The position numbers and the translations under genes are program-made. The notes beneath the pieces are model-generated. The model did no database searches. It had not been told where the DNA came from and saw only the letters and a program-made list of their open reading frames with translations. From the NCBI RefSeq assembly GCF_037038585.1, contig NC_092521.1, forward strand, positions 70,732,898 to 70,796,897: DNA of 64,000 bases, read 5' to 3'. This DNA is from Patagioenas fasciata. Its lineage: Eukaryota; Chordata; Aves; Columbiformes; Columbidae. Shown here one piece after another: positions 26,101 through 34,500 of the stretch. The first letter of the stretch is position 1. The number at the start of each line of letters is the position of its first letter.

Positions 26101-27462
26101 ACAGCCAGAGGAGTAACAAGTGCTACCTCAAACCTGTGCTGAAAGTGGTATGTATTAAAGGTGTGCACCTATCAGACTGCCAGATGAATGTTTGGAGTTG
26201 AAGTATTAAAATAAAATAAAAATCCCACAATGACTCATTATATTATATATTCAGAAAAAGTATGGATGATCTAGTCTTCAACTGGCTGGGGCACTTAAAG
26301 ATTGGATGAATTACTAAAGAGCATCAAGTGCTTGTTGACTGGCTTTATTCTGAATAGTTCAGCAAACTAGAGTTACTGAATGTTTCATTGTCACAGGTTT
26401 CCTTATCCAGAAAAAGTACATTACTCAGCAATTAACTAAGGACTTCATAATGACTTCTGGAGTTTTAGATTAAATAAGGTACTGTACAAGAAAGTACCCA
26501 ACGATCAATGTTTCTAACTCAAAGAAATGCAAAGCTCCCACTTAATTTCTGTTTGAACTGGCTTACTCCAGAGCTAGTCATCAACACTGAATGTGATCGC
26601 TAGAAGGTGAATGAGCTGTTTCTTGTCCCGTTCCTGAGGTTACACATTTCCTGAGACTCATTTTTCCTTTTCCTTATGGGATTGATCTGCACTGCTGAGG
26701 TCAATGAACATGTATGCTGACTTGGACATTATGTTGAGAAATTATTCCTTTCTCCACTGAAATCACTTGTGAGAAGAACTGCAAAAACTATTTATCACAA
26801 TTGTCAAAACTCAGTTTCAGTAAGAAATCATGGATTATCCCATAATAGTGGAAGCTGTCCACAGGACTAAGTTTGCTGAGAACTTCAGAAAATAGTATGT
26901 GACTGAAGGGTTTGGGGAAGTCTATTTTTTAAAATATAGAAGATTTTACATGCATTTACATTATATATTCGTATATAATATTTTATCTCTGCACAGACAT
27001 ACACACACGTGCACACATGCACAGAGCAGTCCTCTCCATGCTGGAAAATCCAGACTGTTGCCTCTAGCAGACCTTGAAAAAGTTGTGAAACGTGACCATG
27101 CAAGGCAGTAATTTTTCACAGTTTCAGTGCAGTTTGTTTAGCTACATTAAGTCCTATGGTTCATACTCCCTCTCCTAGGAATAAGCCCACCAGAAAAGGA
27201 AAAGAACCTATGTAAATGCCACAGGGTGAAAATAAGTGTTACAAGAGCATCATTCAGAATGAGGAAGGGCTTGTGTCTGTGCCCTGGCATGTTCACAATG
27301 GCCTTCAATTGTCTGGAGAGATCTGCTGAAAAAATGAAGAAGTGGTCCCCTCATCTGATGACTCATGTGAAAATAAGCAATCTAACTGGCAGAAGAGCAT
27401 ACTTTGTAGCTACATAACTGATACAGTTCATTAAATGTTACTGAGAAGAATAATTTCTAGGG
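20152..27462 (-). other. INO80C intron 1 segment, AT-rich, no recognised gene
   Basis: Simple T and A runs occur (for example 22549-22563). A short direct duplication of a TGCAAAAGGCTG core sits at 26029-26067. The longest ORF is 139 codons at 25782-26201 (plus), entered as a finding. I recognise no repeat family, tRNA or exon. Confidence 0.6.
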
Positions 27463-27557
27463 AAAAAACAAAACAAAACAACAAAACAAACAAACAAACA
27501 AAAACACAAAAACCCAAACAAAAACACAAGACAAAACCACGAAAAACAACAACAACC
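27463..27557 (+). repeat. A/C-rich low-complexity tract (AAAAC/AAAC-type)
   Basis: Consists of AAAAC, AAAC and related units with a few substitutions. It lies about 85 bp upstream of the CR1 copy at 27641. Confidence 0.9.
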
Positions 27558-27640
27558 ATTTTTTCCAAGCCTTTTCAACCACTTTAGCTACCAAAATATT
27601 TCTGAAAGAAGTAATACAAGGCGTCTAAAGCCTAAAACCA

Positions 27641-28231
27641 ATGGCATCCTGGGGTGTATTAGAAGGGGGGTGGTTAGTAGGTCGAGAGACGTTCTCCTCC
27701 CTCTCTACTCTGCCCTGGTGAGACCACATCTGGAATATTGTGTCCAGTTCTGGGCCCCTCAGTTCAAGAAGGACAGAGAACTGCTAGAGAGAGTCCAGTG
27801 CAGAGCCATGAAGATGATTAAGGGAGTGGAGCATCTCCCTTATGAGGAAAGGCTGAGAGAGCTGAGTCTCTTTAGTTTGGAGGAGACTGAGGGGTGACCT
27901 TATTTTACAAATATATAAAGGGTGAGTGTCACGAGGATGGAGCCAGGCTCTTCTCGGAGACAACCAACGGTAGGACAAGGGCCAATGGGTTCAAACTGGA
28001 ACACAAGAGGTTCCACTTAAATTTGAGAAGAAACTTCTTCTCAGTAAGGGTAACAGAACACTGGAACAGGCTGCCCAGTGGGGTTGTGGAATCTCCTTCT
28101 CTGGAAACACTCAAAACTTGCCTGGACACATTCCTGTGTAGCCTCATCTAAGTGTTCCTGCTCCGGCAGGGGGATTGGACTAGATGATCTTTTGAGGTCC
28201 CTTCCAATTCCTAACATTTTGTGATTCTGTG
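27641..28231 (+). mobile_element. CR1 LINE 3' fragment (plus strand, about 590 bp)
   Basis: It starts inside ORF2 (GGCATCCTGGGGTGTATTAG; translated [20 protein letters not shown] and [20 protein letters not shown]). It continues through the ORF2 end ([13 protein letters not shown]) and the 3' UTR (GGGGGATTGGACTAGATGAT). It ends at GTGATTCTGTGAT. It is 5'-truncated, with the ORF broken by frameshifts near 27895. Confidence 0.95.
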
Positions 28232-28784
28232 ATATACACACTGACTCTGAACCTCTTCCAGGGCTTAATTTTGGAGTACGAGATGTTACCTCATGAACAA
28301 GGGGCAGATATTGTCAGCTGGGGATGGCTCTGTGGAGCTCACAGTCGGGTCACACAACGCATACAAGCTCTTCTACCCACCGTGACTGGGGTTAGGAGGT
28401 TAGGAGAAACTCACATTAAGAGCCCTTCTCCTTCCCCTGACCCCACTCCCAAAAACTCGGGCTCTCAGGTTATGTCTTCCTTTCCCATTTAACTCTTAGG
28501 TCCACTCAGCTCAAGTGAGAGAAGGCCATAATGCAAAACTGCATTTGAGCTGCACACAAAAGAACTAGCAGCTGTTAAATTGTGCTCATTTATGTACTAG
28601 TCCCCCCTCTGTGACAGATCAGCTAGCACAAATTAAAATAATCATCATGCACAATTAGAGGCTTGTGCTCATACAGGACTCAAGTGTGGCATAATGTCAG
28701 TTACAAAGGAAACTACTGAAGCATGGAAAAAAAAAAAAATTAACAACTGCAAGATGGCTTGATCAGAAAGCGTCAACACATACA
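28232..28784 (-). other. Intron 1 spacer between two oppositely oriented CR1 copies
   Basis: Unique sequence of about 550 bp. The part at 28545-28690 is rich in homeodomain-type AATTA motifs and has an E-box CAGCTG, and does not look repetitive. An A run is at about 28727-28739. Confidence 0.5.
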
Positions 28785-29066
28785 ATCACAGAATCACAAA
28801 GTGTTAGGGATTGGAAGGGACCTCAAAAGATCATCTAGTCCAATCCCCCTACCAGAGCAGGAACACCTAGATGAGGTTACACAGAAAGGCATCCAGGCAG
28901 GTTTTTAATGTCTCCAGAGAAGGAGACTCCACAACCTCCCTGGGCAGCCTGTTCCAGTGCTCTGGCACCCTAAGAAGTTTCTTTTCATGTTTAAGTGGCA
29001 CCTCCTGTGTTCCAGTTTGTATCCATTGCCCCTTGTCTTATCATTGGTTGTCACCGAGAAGAGGAG
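28785..29066 (-). mobile_element. CR1 LINE 3' fragment (minus strand, about 280 bp)
   Basis: Plus-strand view: CACAGAATCACAAAGTGTTA, GGGATTGGAAGGGACCTC, ATCATCTAGTCCAATCCCCC, CTCCACAACCTCCCTGGGCA and GTTGTCACCGAGAAGAG. This is the reverse complement of the 3' end seen at 27641-28231 and 19691-20151. It is truncated about 100 bp before the INO80C CpG island. Confidence 0.95.
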
Positions 29067-29440
29067 CAATTTTAAACACAGTTTTAACTCAACCTGGGTT
29101 AAGCTTTGCCTCTTCATTATACATCCATCTAGAGAAAGCATGAAAACTATACTAGCGGCCTAGTTCTTTACACTGAGAGGACACAATCTCCGCGCCACCG
29201 GGGGATGAAAGAAGCGGTCTGACACTCGAGCGCTCAGGGGGCCTGGAAACAAACCGCCAGCTCGACGGCCACCGGAGCCCCCGGCTTAGCGGCAGGGAGC
29301 CGGCGGTGGGCCTTTCCCTGGGGCCCAGCAGCTTCCAGTACGGCCACAGGCGGGACTGCCGAGGAGGCGCGGCAAGCCCGGCGGGAGAAAACAGCGCGGC
29401 CAGAGCAGCTCAGAGGCCACACTCCCCACGGGGAGACAGA

Positions 29441-29496
29441 CGGTACCGGACACACGGTACCGGACACACGGTACCGCACACACGATACCGTACAGT
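29441..29496. repeat. 14-bp tandem repeat (about 4 copies) in the INO80C CpG island
   Basis: The unit CGGTACCGGACACA occurs twice exactly. It is followed by CGGTACCGCACACA and a degenerate CGATACCGTACAGT. Each of the first three units contains the palindrome GGTACC. It lies about 150 bp into intron 1. Confidence 0.95.
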
Positions 29497-29582
29497 GCGC
29501 CCCGCCCCCAGCCACACCCCAACCGCCCTCCCCAGCCGCATGCGCGCTGCCGTTACTCCTCCCGCGAGCATGCGCAGAAACC

Positions 29583-29604
29583 GGGGGGGGGGGGGGGGGG
29601 GGGG
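29583..29604 (+). repeat. Uninterrupted run of 22 G
   Basis: A poly-G on the plus strand, 46 bp inside intron 1 from the exon 1 donor. The INO80C transcript would carry poly-C here. The template strand could form G-quadruplex-like structures. The exact length is prone to sequencing error. Confidence 0.9.
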
Positions 29605-29650
29605 AGAGGTGGTCGCGGCGCACGCGCACTGGCCGCCCCGCCTCCATTAC

Positions 29651-29785
29651 CTGCGAGGCGCTTGGCCCCGTCGCTTTCTTTTTCTTGGCGGGGCCGCTGC
29701 CGGTGCCTGGGCTCGCCGGCCGTTTCTTGCTACGGGATGGGGCGCCGGCGGGAGAAGAGGCCGCCGCGGGGATCAAAGCCGCCAT
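29651..29785 (-). CDS. INO80C: INO80C coding exon 1 (residues 1-45)
   Basis: Begins at ATG 29785-29783 and reads MAALIPAAASS, then an alanine/serine/proline-rich stretch, then two basic blocks, SKKRPASP (residues about 19-26) and AKKKKA (about 33-38), ending SASQ at the donor CAG|GTAATG (GT at 29650-29649). The KKRPASP...KKKK pairing is characteristic of the INO80C N-terminus and looks like a bipartite nuclear localisation signal. The exon ends in phase 0 and joins exon 2 in frame. The start was chosen by agreement with the family N-terminus (MAAxIP). The frame stays open for 77 codons upstream, but that is expected in such GC-rich DNA. It lies inside a CpG island, and the start codon overlaps a YY1-like motif. 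Confidence 0.93.
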
Positions 29786-29787
29786 TT
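29778..29787 (-). promoter_or_regulatory. YY1-like motif overlapping the INO80C start codon
   Basis: On the minus strand the sequence is AAATGGCGGC. It contains the YY1 core ATGGC and the longer ATGGCGGC form, with the ATG being the INO80C initiation codon. YY1 sites in this orientation just downstream of transcription starts are a known class, and YY1 protein is a known partner of the INO80 complex. Binding here is inferred, not shown. Confidence 0.55.
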
Positions 29788-30373
29788 CTCCCCCCGGCGC
29801 CCGGGCTGAGCACGCCGGTGGGCCGGAACCGGGAGCGACCGTTCCCCCTCCCCCTCCCGGGCCGCCGGGCAGCCCCGCGCAGGCGCAGTGGCGGCGCGGG
29901 CGCTGTTCTGCGGCGGGGCAGGCGGGCATGCGCAATAGCGGCGGCGCAACCTTCCCCTCCCCCCGGCCGGGGGCTGTCAGGGTGGCCGTTAGCGAGGGGC
30001 ACGTCGAGGCGGTCACGGCGGTTCGTTCTCCCCTTGTTAGGGTTTCTAGCGTGGGCGGGCGAGCCCGGTGCTGTTGCAGCTAGGGCGAAGCCCATAGGAA
30101 GCAGCCCGCCTCCTCATTGCCTCCCCACCCGGGCTGCGCGGGCCCGGGCCCCCGAGGGAGCTCAGCTCACCCAGCCTGGCTCCGCGGACCCGAGCTCGGC
30201 TTGGCCTGTGTGCGTGCGAGGTGACAAAATGTGGCTCGATTTGGGTTCGCTCGCTGTAGGAAGTGATGGGTGTGCAAGGCTGGAAAGAGCGCTGTTGCTG
30301 AGCCCCAAGTATCGCAGAGGCTTTTGAGCCCTGCAGTGTGCAGCCGTTTGGGAAGTGTACAATAAAAAGGTGT

Positions 30374-30877
30374 GTAAGACTTACTGGTGAGACTGCATCT
30401 GGAGTACTGTGTCCAGTTCTGGGCTCCCTGGTTGAGGAAGCACAAGGAGTTAACTGCAGGGAGTCCGGTGGCGGGCTACGAAGATAATGAGAGATCTGGA
30501 GCATCATTCTTACAAGGAGAGACAGAGAGCTGGGTCTGGGATCTCATCAGTGTTTATAAATATCTCAAGGGTGGATGTCAAGAGGAAGGGTCCAGACTCC
30601 TTTCAGTGATGCCCAATGATAGGATGGGGGGCAACGGGCAGACTGAAGCACAGGAGGTTCCATCTGCATATGAGGAGAAACCTCTGTACTTTGAGGGTGT
30701 CAGCATTGGAACAGGCTGCCCAGAGAGGTTGTGGAGTCTCCTTCTCTGGAGACATTCAAAACTCACCTGGAGCGATCCTATGCAACCTGCTCTGGGTGAA
30801 CCTGCTTTAGCAGGTGGGTTGGACTAGGTGATGTCCAGAGGTCCCTTCCAACCCCAACCATTCTGTGATTCTGTGAA
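30374..30877 (+). mobile_element. CR1 LINE 3' fragment (plus strand, about 500 bp)
   Basis: It begins GACTTACTGGTGAGACTGCATCTGG-like within ORF2 and passes through GAACAGGCTGCCCAGAGAGG. It ends GGTGGGTTGGACTAGGTGAT, CCCTTCCAACCCCAACCATT, CTGTGATTCTGTG. The terminal wording (TTGGGGTTGG in reverse) groups it with the long copy at 8146-10105 rather than with the other subfamily. It lies just outside the CpG island. Confidence 0.95.
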
Positions 30878-33171
30878 TACAGGCTGTAGTAGTTTGAGAG
30901 GCAGACCTAGCCCATGCACAGTGTGAGCTCTGGAGGACAGTGTATGCAGTCAAGTCCTATCTGAAGCCTACCCAAACTAAGGTAAAGTTTATGCAAAATG
31001 CTTTCAGACCATGAGAAGGGTCTGTAAGTCTCTAATGTGTCAGCTTTTTCCAGTTGCTGTGATAAAACATGCATCTGGTTTTAATTGTTCCCTTCAACTC
31101 TAAGATCATGAGCTCTGAGAAGTCTACTGATAAGTGTTCTGTGTTATTGTCCACCCTGTATAATATTTTTTACATGCAAGTTTTAGGTAATTATAGTTGT
31201 CATTAAGGTTTTTCAGAATATGACTACAGGTAATTGATAGTAAGTGTCTTTCTGGGTAATTCATACTGTTACAGATTTGATTGCATCCACCTTGTTTTGA
31301 CATGGCTAGGGAACTGGTCCAACAGTCTTTGTTGCATTGGAATCTGGAGTAATTTTGCACCAGAGCAATGTATCAGAATAGGCTTGTGGTGATTTGGACT
31401 GTGCTCCAGAGTGTTTTACAGTTTTCTTACTGTCTGTGCTGTTTCAGACCCTACCCCAGAGAACTGGTAGGTGGTAATAAGGGATTGCAGACAGTTCTCA
31501 AGTTAGTTGGTGGCTGATAAAACTCTTTTTAGCTTCTTTATGCTTGCATGCACCTGCAGTCAGCATACTGGTCAACTTATTGCCATATTTGTTTGAGCTA
31601 CCTCTGTACAATGTGCAACTACCAGGCTTCTAGCTGCAGCTGTATGAGATCCTGCCTCAGGGCAGGCCTTGCAGAGAGGCAGAGGTCCAAGAAGTTGGAA
31701 TTCAGGCATAAAAATTAGGTCACGTTTATAGGTGGTGCCATAATGAGGACTGAGCTTGGTCACAGTGGGGGTGCCAGGCAGTACTGTGTAAAACAAAAGC
31801 TTTGAAAGCGGCCTGGAAGAAAGTTGAGGACAAAAGCCTGGGCTTCCAGGCTGTGTTCCAGATACCTGCGTATGTAGCAGAAAAGCCGGACAAGATTTGC
31901 TTTCCAGGGGCATAAGCAAAGCCTTGTACAAGTATCCAAGCCCCGTCTTCCCCTTCCCAACTGGAGTTGCTGTCATTCTGCCTGAGCATGCAGGCTGCCA
32001 GCGGCACTGCAGAGCCGGCTGGTAAACACGATTGCGTTTGCCTTCAGTGATCGTTCCAGGCTGACGTGTGCTATGCAGTATGTGTTTCTTCTCACTTCAA
32101 ATGACAGCCTCCCGTTCCATGCTCAAGATGGTGACTTGAGTTTGAAATTAGCAGTAGTGGGCACTGGGAATTGCAGGGCAGTTGCGTCCCCTGAAAAAGC
32201 CAATCTGTTTTGCTGTGTGCTCAAAGCTTTGATTTTGCCTTAGTTAGCCTTTTTTTTGTTCCCAGTGCTGGGTCCTGTCTCCCATGCATATGCTGTGTCC
32301 TCAGCTCCCAGCCATGCCCAACTAGAAAGCAAACATACCTTATCACAGGAATGTTTTTACCCAGAGAAGCACCTTAAACTCACTGCAGACTAGATGTTGC
32401 ATGTGAATCATGTAGTGAACTAATGTGCTGCTTCAGTGGAAGTTTTTAAATAGCACTTAAGCATTTTCTTATCTGTAGCCATTTTTATCAATTGGTTTAC
32501 TAAAAACAAAATCAGAAGTCCCATGGGTATTGCAGCAATATTAAGTACAATGCAATTTTACACTATACCAAATGCTTTACGATCCCAGGAGGCCTACAAA
32601 TCACTGGAAAATAGCAATAATGGAAATGTAAACATCGAGAGTGTCCACAGGGGATGAGTAATAGAATTAGGATGTGGGAAGGGCTGTGGAGTTTCAAAGC
32701 TGCCTTCTCTCCACTCCTTGAGTGGCTGTCCACATCCAGCCCTGCTGAAAATGAAGAGGTGTTTGTCTGGTGAACAAGTGCAATATGTATCTTACTAGGT
32801 TCCTTTTTGGTTTGGACGAGGGCTCGCCTGAAGAAGTGCAAATTGCAATTGCTAGTCTGGCTTGGTGTGACGTGGCTCTTCCTGCTATTCATTTTGAACC
32901 TGGCTCGATGTGAATACCCTTCTCCTCACTAGTACTGCAAGGTCTATTTTTTATATGCTACCTCATTAATTAGAAAATTAAATACAGCTCAGCAATAACT
33001 GTGCATGCTCTTTGATGTGAGCAGTTTCCCACCTGCCTGTTAGTACTAAGTCTCAGTGAACTGGAAAGGTTCCTTGTACTTTTGTAGACAGTATGTGAGG
33101 AAAAATGCATATGGACTCTGGAGTCTCCTGAATTAGGGAAGAAGATCTCAGGATCCTATCCCAGGTTTGTG

Positions 33172-33216
33172 AGGTTTTGTTTTGTTTTGTTGTTGTTTGT
33201 TTGTTTTTTCCCTCCC
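33172..33216. repeat. GTTT/GTTTT low-complexity tract
   Basis: Repeated GTTTT and GTTG/GTTT units. Confidence 0.85.
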
Positions 33217-34441
33217 TTTGATTTTATGAAAATTGACAACTAATGACAGTTTTCTGATTATGCAGAGGGGATTATTCCAGTTGAGGCATATTGGGTGCCT
33301 CATGATTAGGATAATTTAAATAATTTTTTTTTTTCTTAATGGAGGAAGAAAGTGATAAGAGAAGAAAATGTTTGGAAAACCAGCAGAAGGATCTTTAGCG
33401 TGAGTTAGGATAAAGCAAAGCAGAGCAGAGAGAGTGAGGCCTCCAGCAGCTGCACTCTGCCCCTGCACAGCTGCGTCTGCGAGCCACAGGGGTCCTGGCC
33501 GGTCCCTCCCATGCAGGTGGCTATGCTGTGATGTGTGACATCACGACCGGGACAGCAAGGAGCAACCTGAACTGGAGAAGAATGGCCTCCCATTGTGAAT
33601 GTCAGTAATAGGTATCTGGAGGTGCAGGGACAGCTGATGGAGAAGATCCATAAGCAGAAATGGTTGGGGCAGCACACGCTTGGTCAGAGCTGCTCCCTGC
33701 CCTAGGAGCTGCTTCCCAGTGAGCAGAGAGTTGTGCAAGCTCCCTTGCTACCCGTGCTGGTGACCTGACCCAGCAGAGCAGCTGGTTGTGATGGGATGCC
33801 CGTCGACTGCCATGTTCAGGCTGGGAAGGAGCAAATGCCTTGGATGCCTTCAGTCCAAATGCATCGGTACTCTTCTGCTCCATCAAAAGGAAAAACCTGG
33901 TCTTCACAGCTGTGAATTTATTCTGCTCCAAGCTTTGAAACTGAATCTCTCCCAGTATCTAACTTACATCCCACCTGGCTGTTTAGCTTCCAACATTCCT
34001 GCTATTCTTACTTCTCTACTATCAGAAAAATGAGGGGTTAAAAATGAAATTGTCTGTGGCTTCACTCATTGGCTATATTGCAGTTTATAAAATTGTTAGG
34101 TATCTAAAATGATGTGAGAGAATACACATAATCCTTCTGTATGCCACTGAATTAAACTGAAGTTTTTAAAATTATTACATAACCTCTTTCTGCATTTGTT
34201 TTCATATGTACAAAATAGGGGTAACTTTTTTGCTAGATGGTAGGATGAACTCAATGTAGCAAGTTGTGTCATTTGAAAAGTATCTTCTAATAATGGTTAC
34301 ATAGTAATTTGTACCACTACGATTTTCTGTACAGTATCAGACAAATTTTCTGTTCATTTATGCATCTTTAGCAGTGTTGCACAGATGCAATTTGTGCTAT
34401 GATTTTTAAGAGTTTAACTCTTTAAAAAGACTTCAGTTTTA

Positions 34442-34500
34442 TTAAAAAAAAAAAAAAAAAAACAAACACCCAAACACACACATGCAAACAACAACAAAAA
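34442..34500. repeat. Poly-A followed by A/C-rich low-complexity tract
   Basis: A run of about 18 A is followed by ACAAACACCC-type and CAACAACAAA units. Confidence 0.9.

Larger units (their letters stand above)
1..29785 (-). other. INO80C: INO80C gene span (partial; 3' end outside window)
   Basis: Four minus-strand exons join in frame into residues 1-142 of a protein matching vertebrate INO80C. Exon order from the start codon is 29651-29785, 5443-5553, 2518-2629, 721-788. Intron 1 is about 24.1 kb, intron 2 about 2.8 kb, intron 3 about 1.7 kb. Intron 4 runs off the low end of the window. All seen borders are GT/AG. Known role of the family: INO80C (Ies6) pairs with the ARP5 module of the nuclear INO80 ATP-dependent nucleosome remodeller. 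The last exon, expected to carry about 43 residues including most of the YL1_C domain and the stop, is not in the window. The 5' UTR and transcription start are not defined by sequence alone. Confidence 0.93.
29170..30240. promoter_or_regulatory. INO80C: CpG island: INO80C promoter, exon 1 and start of intron 1
   Basis: An abrupt change to GC- and CpG-dense sequence, flanked on both sides by AT-rich DNA or CR1. It contains INO80C coding exon 1 and, upstream on the minus strand (29786 to about 30200), the presumed 5' UTR and core promoter. I see no TATA box suitably placed. Five NRF1-type cores occur: 29538-29547, 29568-29577, 29618-29629, 29876-29888 and 29926-29935. A YY1-type site covers the ATG (29778-29787). 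This fits a broad housekeeping-type promoter, as expected for a chromatin-remodeller subunit. Whether the island also fires on the plus strand cannot be told from sequence. Confidence 0.85.

Noticed and set aside
29234-30016. 260-codon minus-strand ORF across the CpG island as one long protein
   Set aside because: Only 29651-29785 matches INO80C. The rest is open because GC-rich DNA has few stops, and the exon 1 donor at 29650 ends the coding part.
29306-30327. Plus-strand ORFs of 132-221 codons in the first CpG island
   Set aside because: Arginine/proline/glycine-rich shadows of GC-rich sequence antisense to INO80C exon 1, with no family resemblance.
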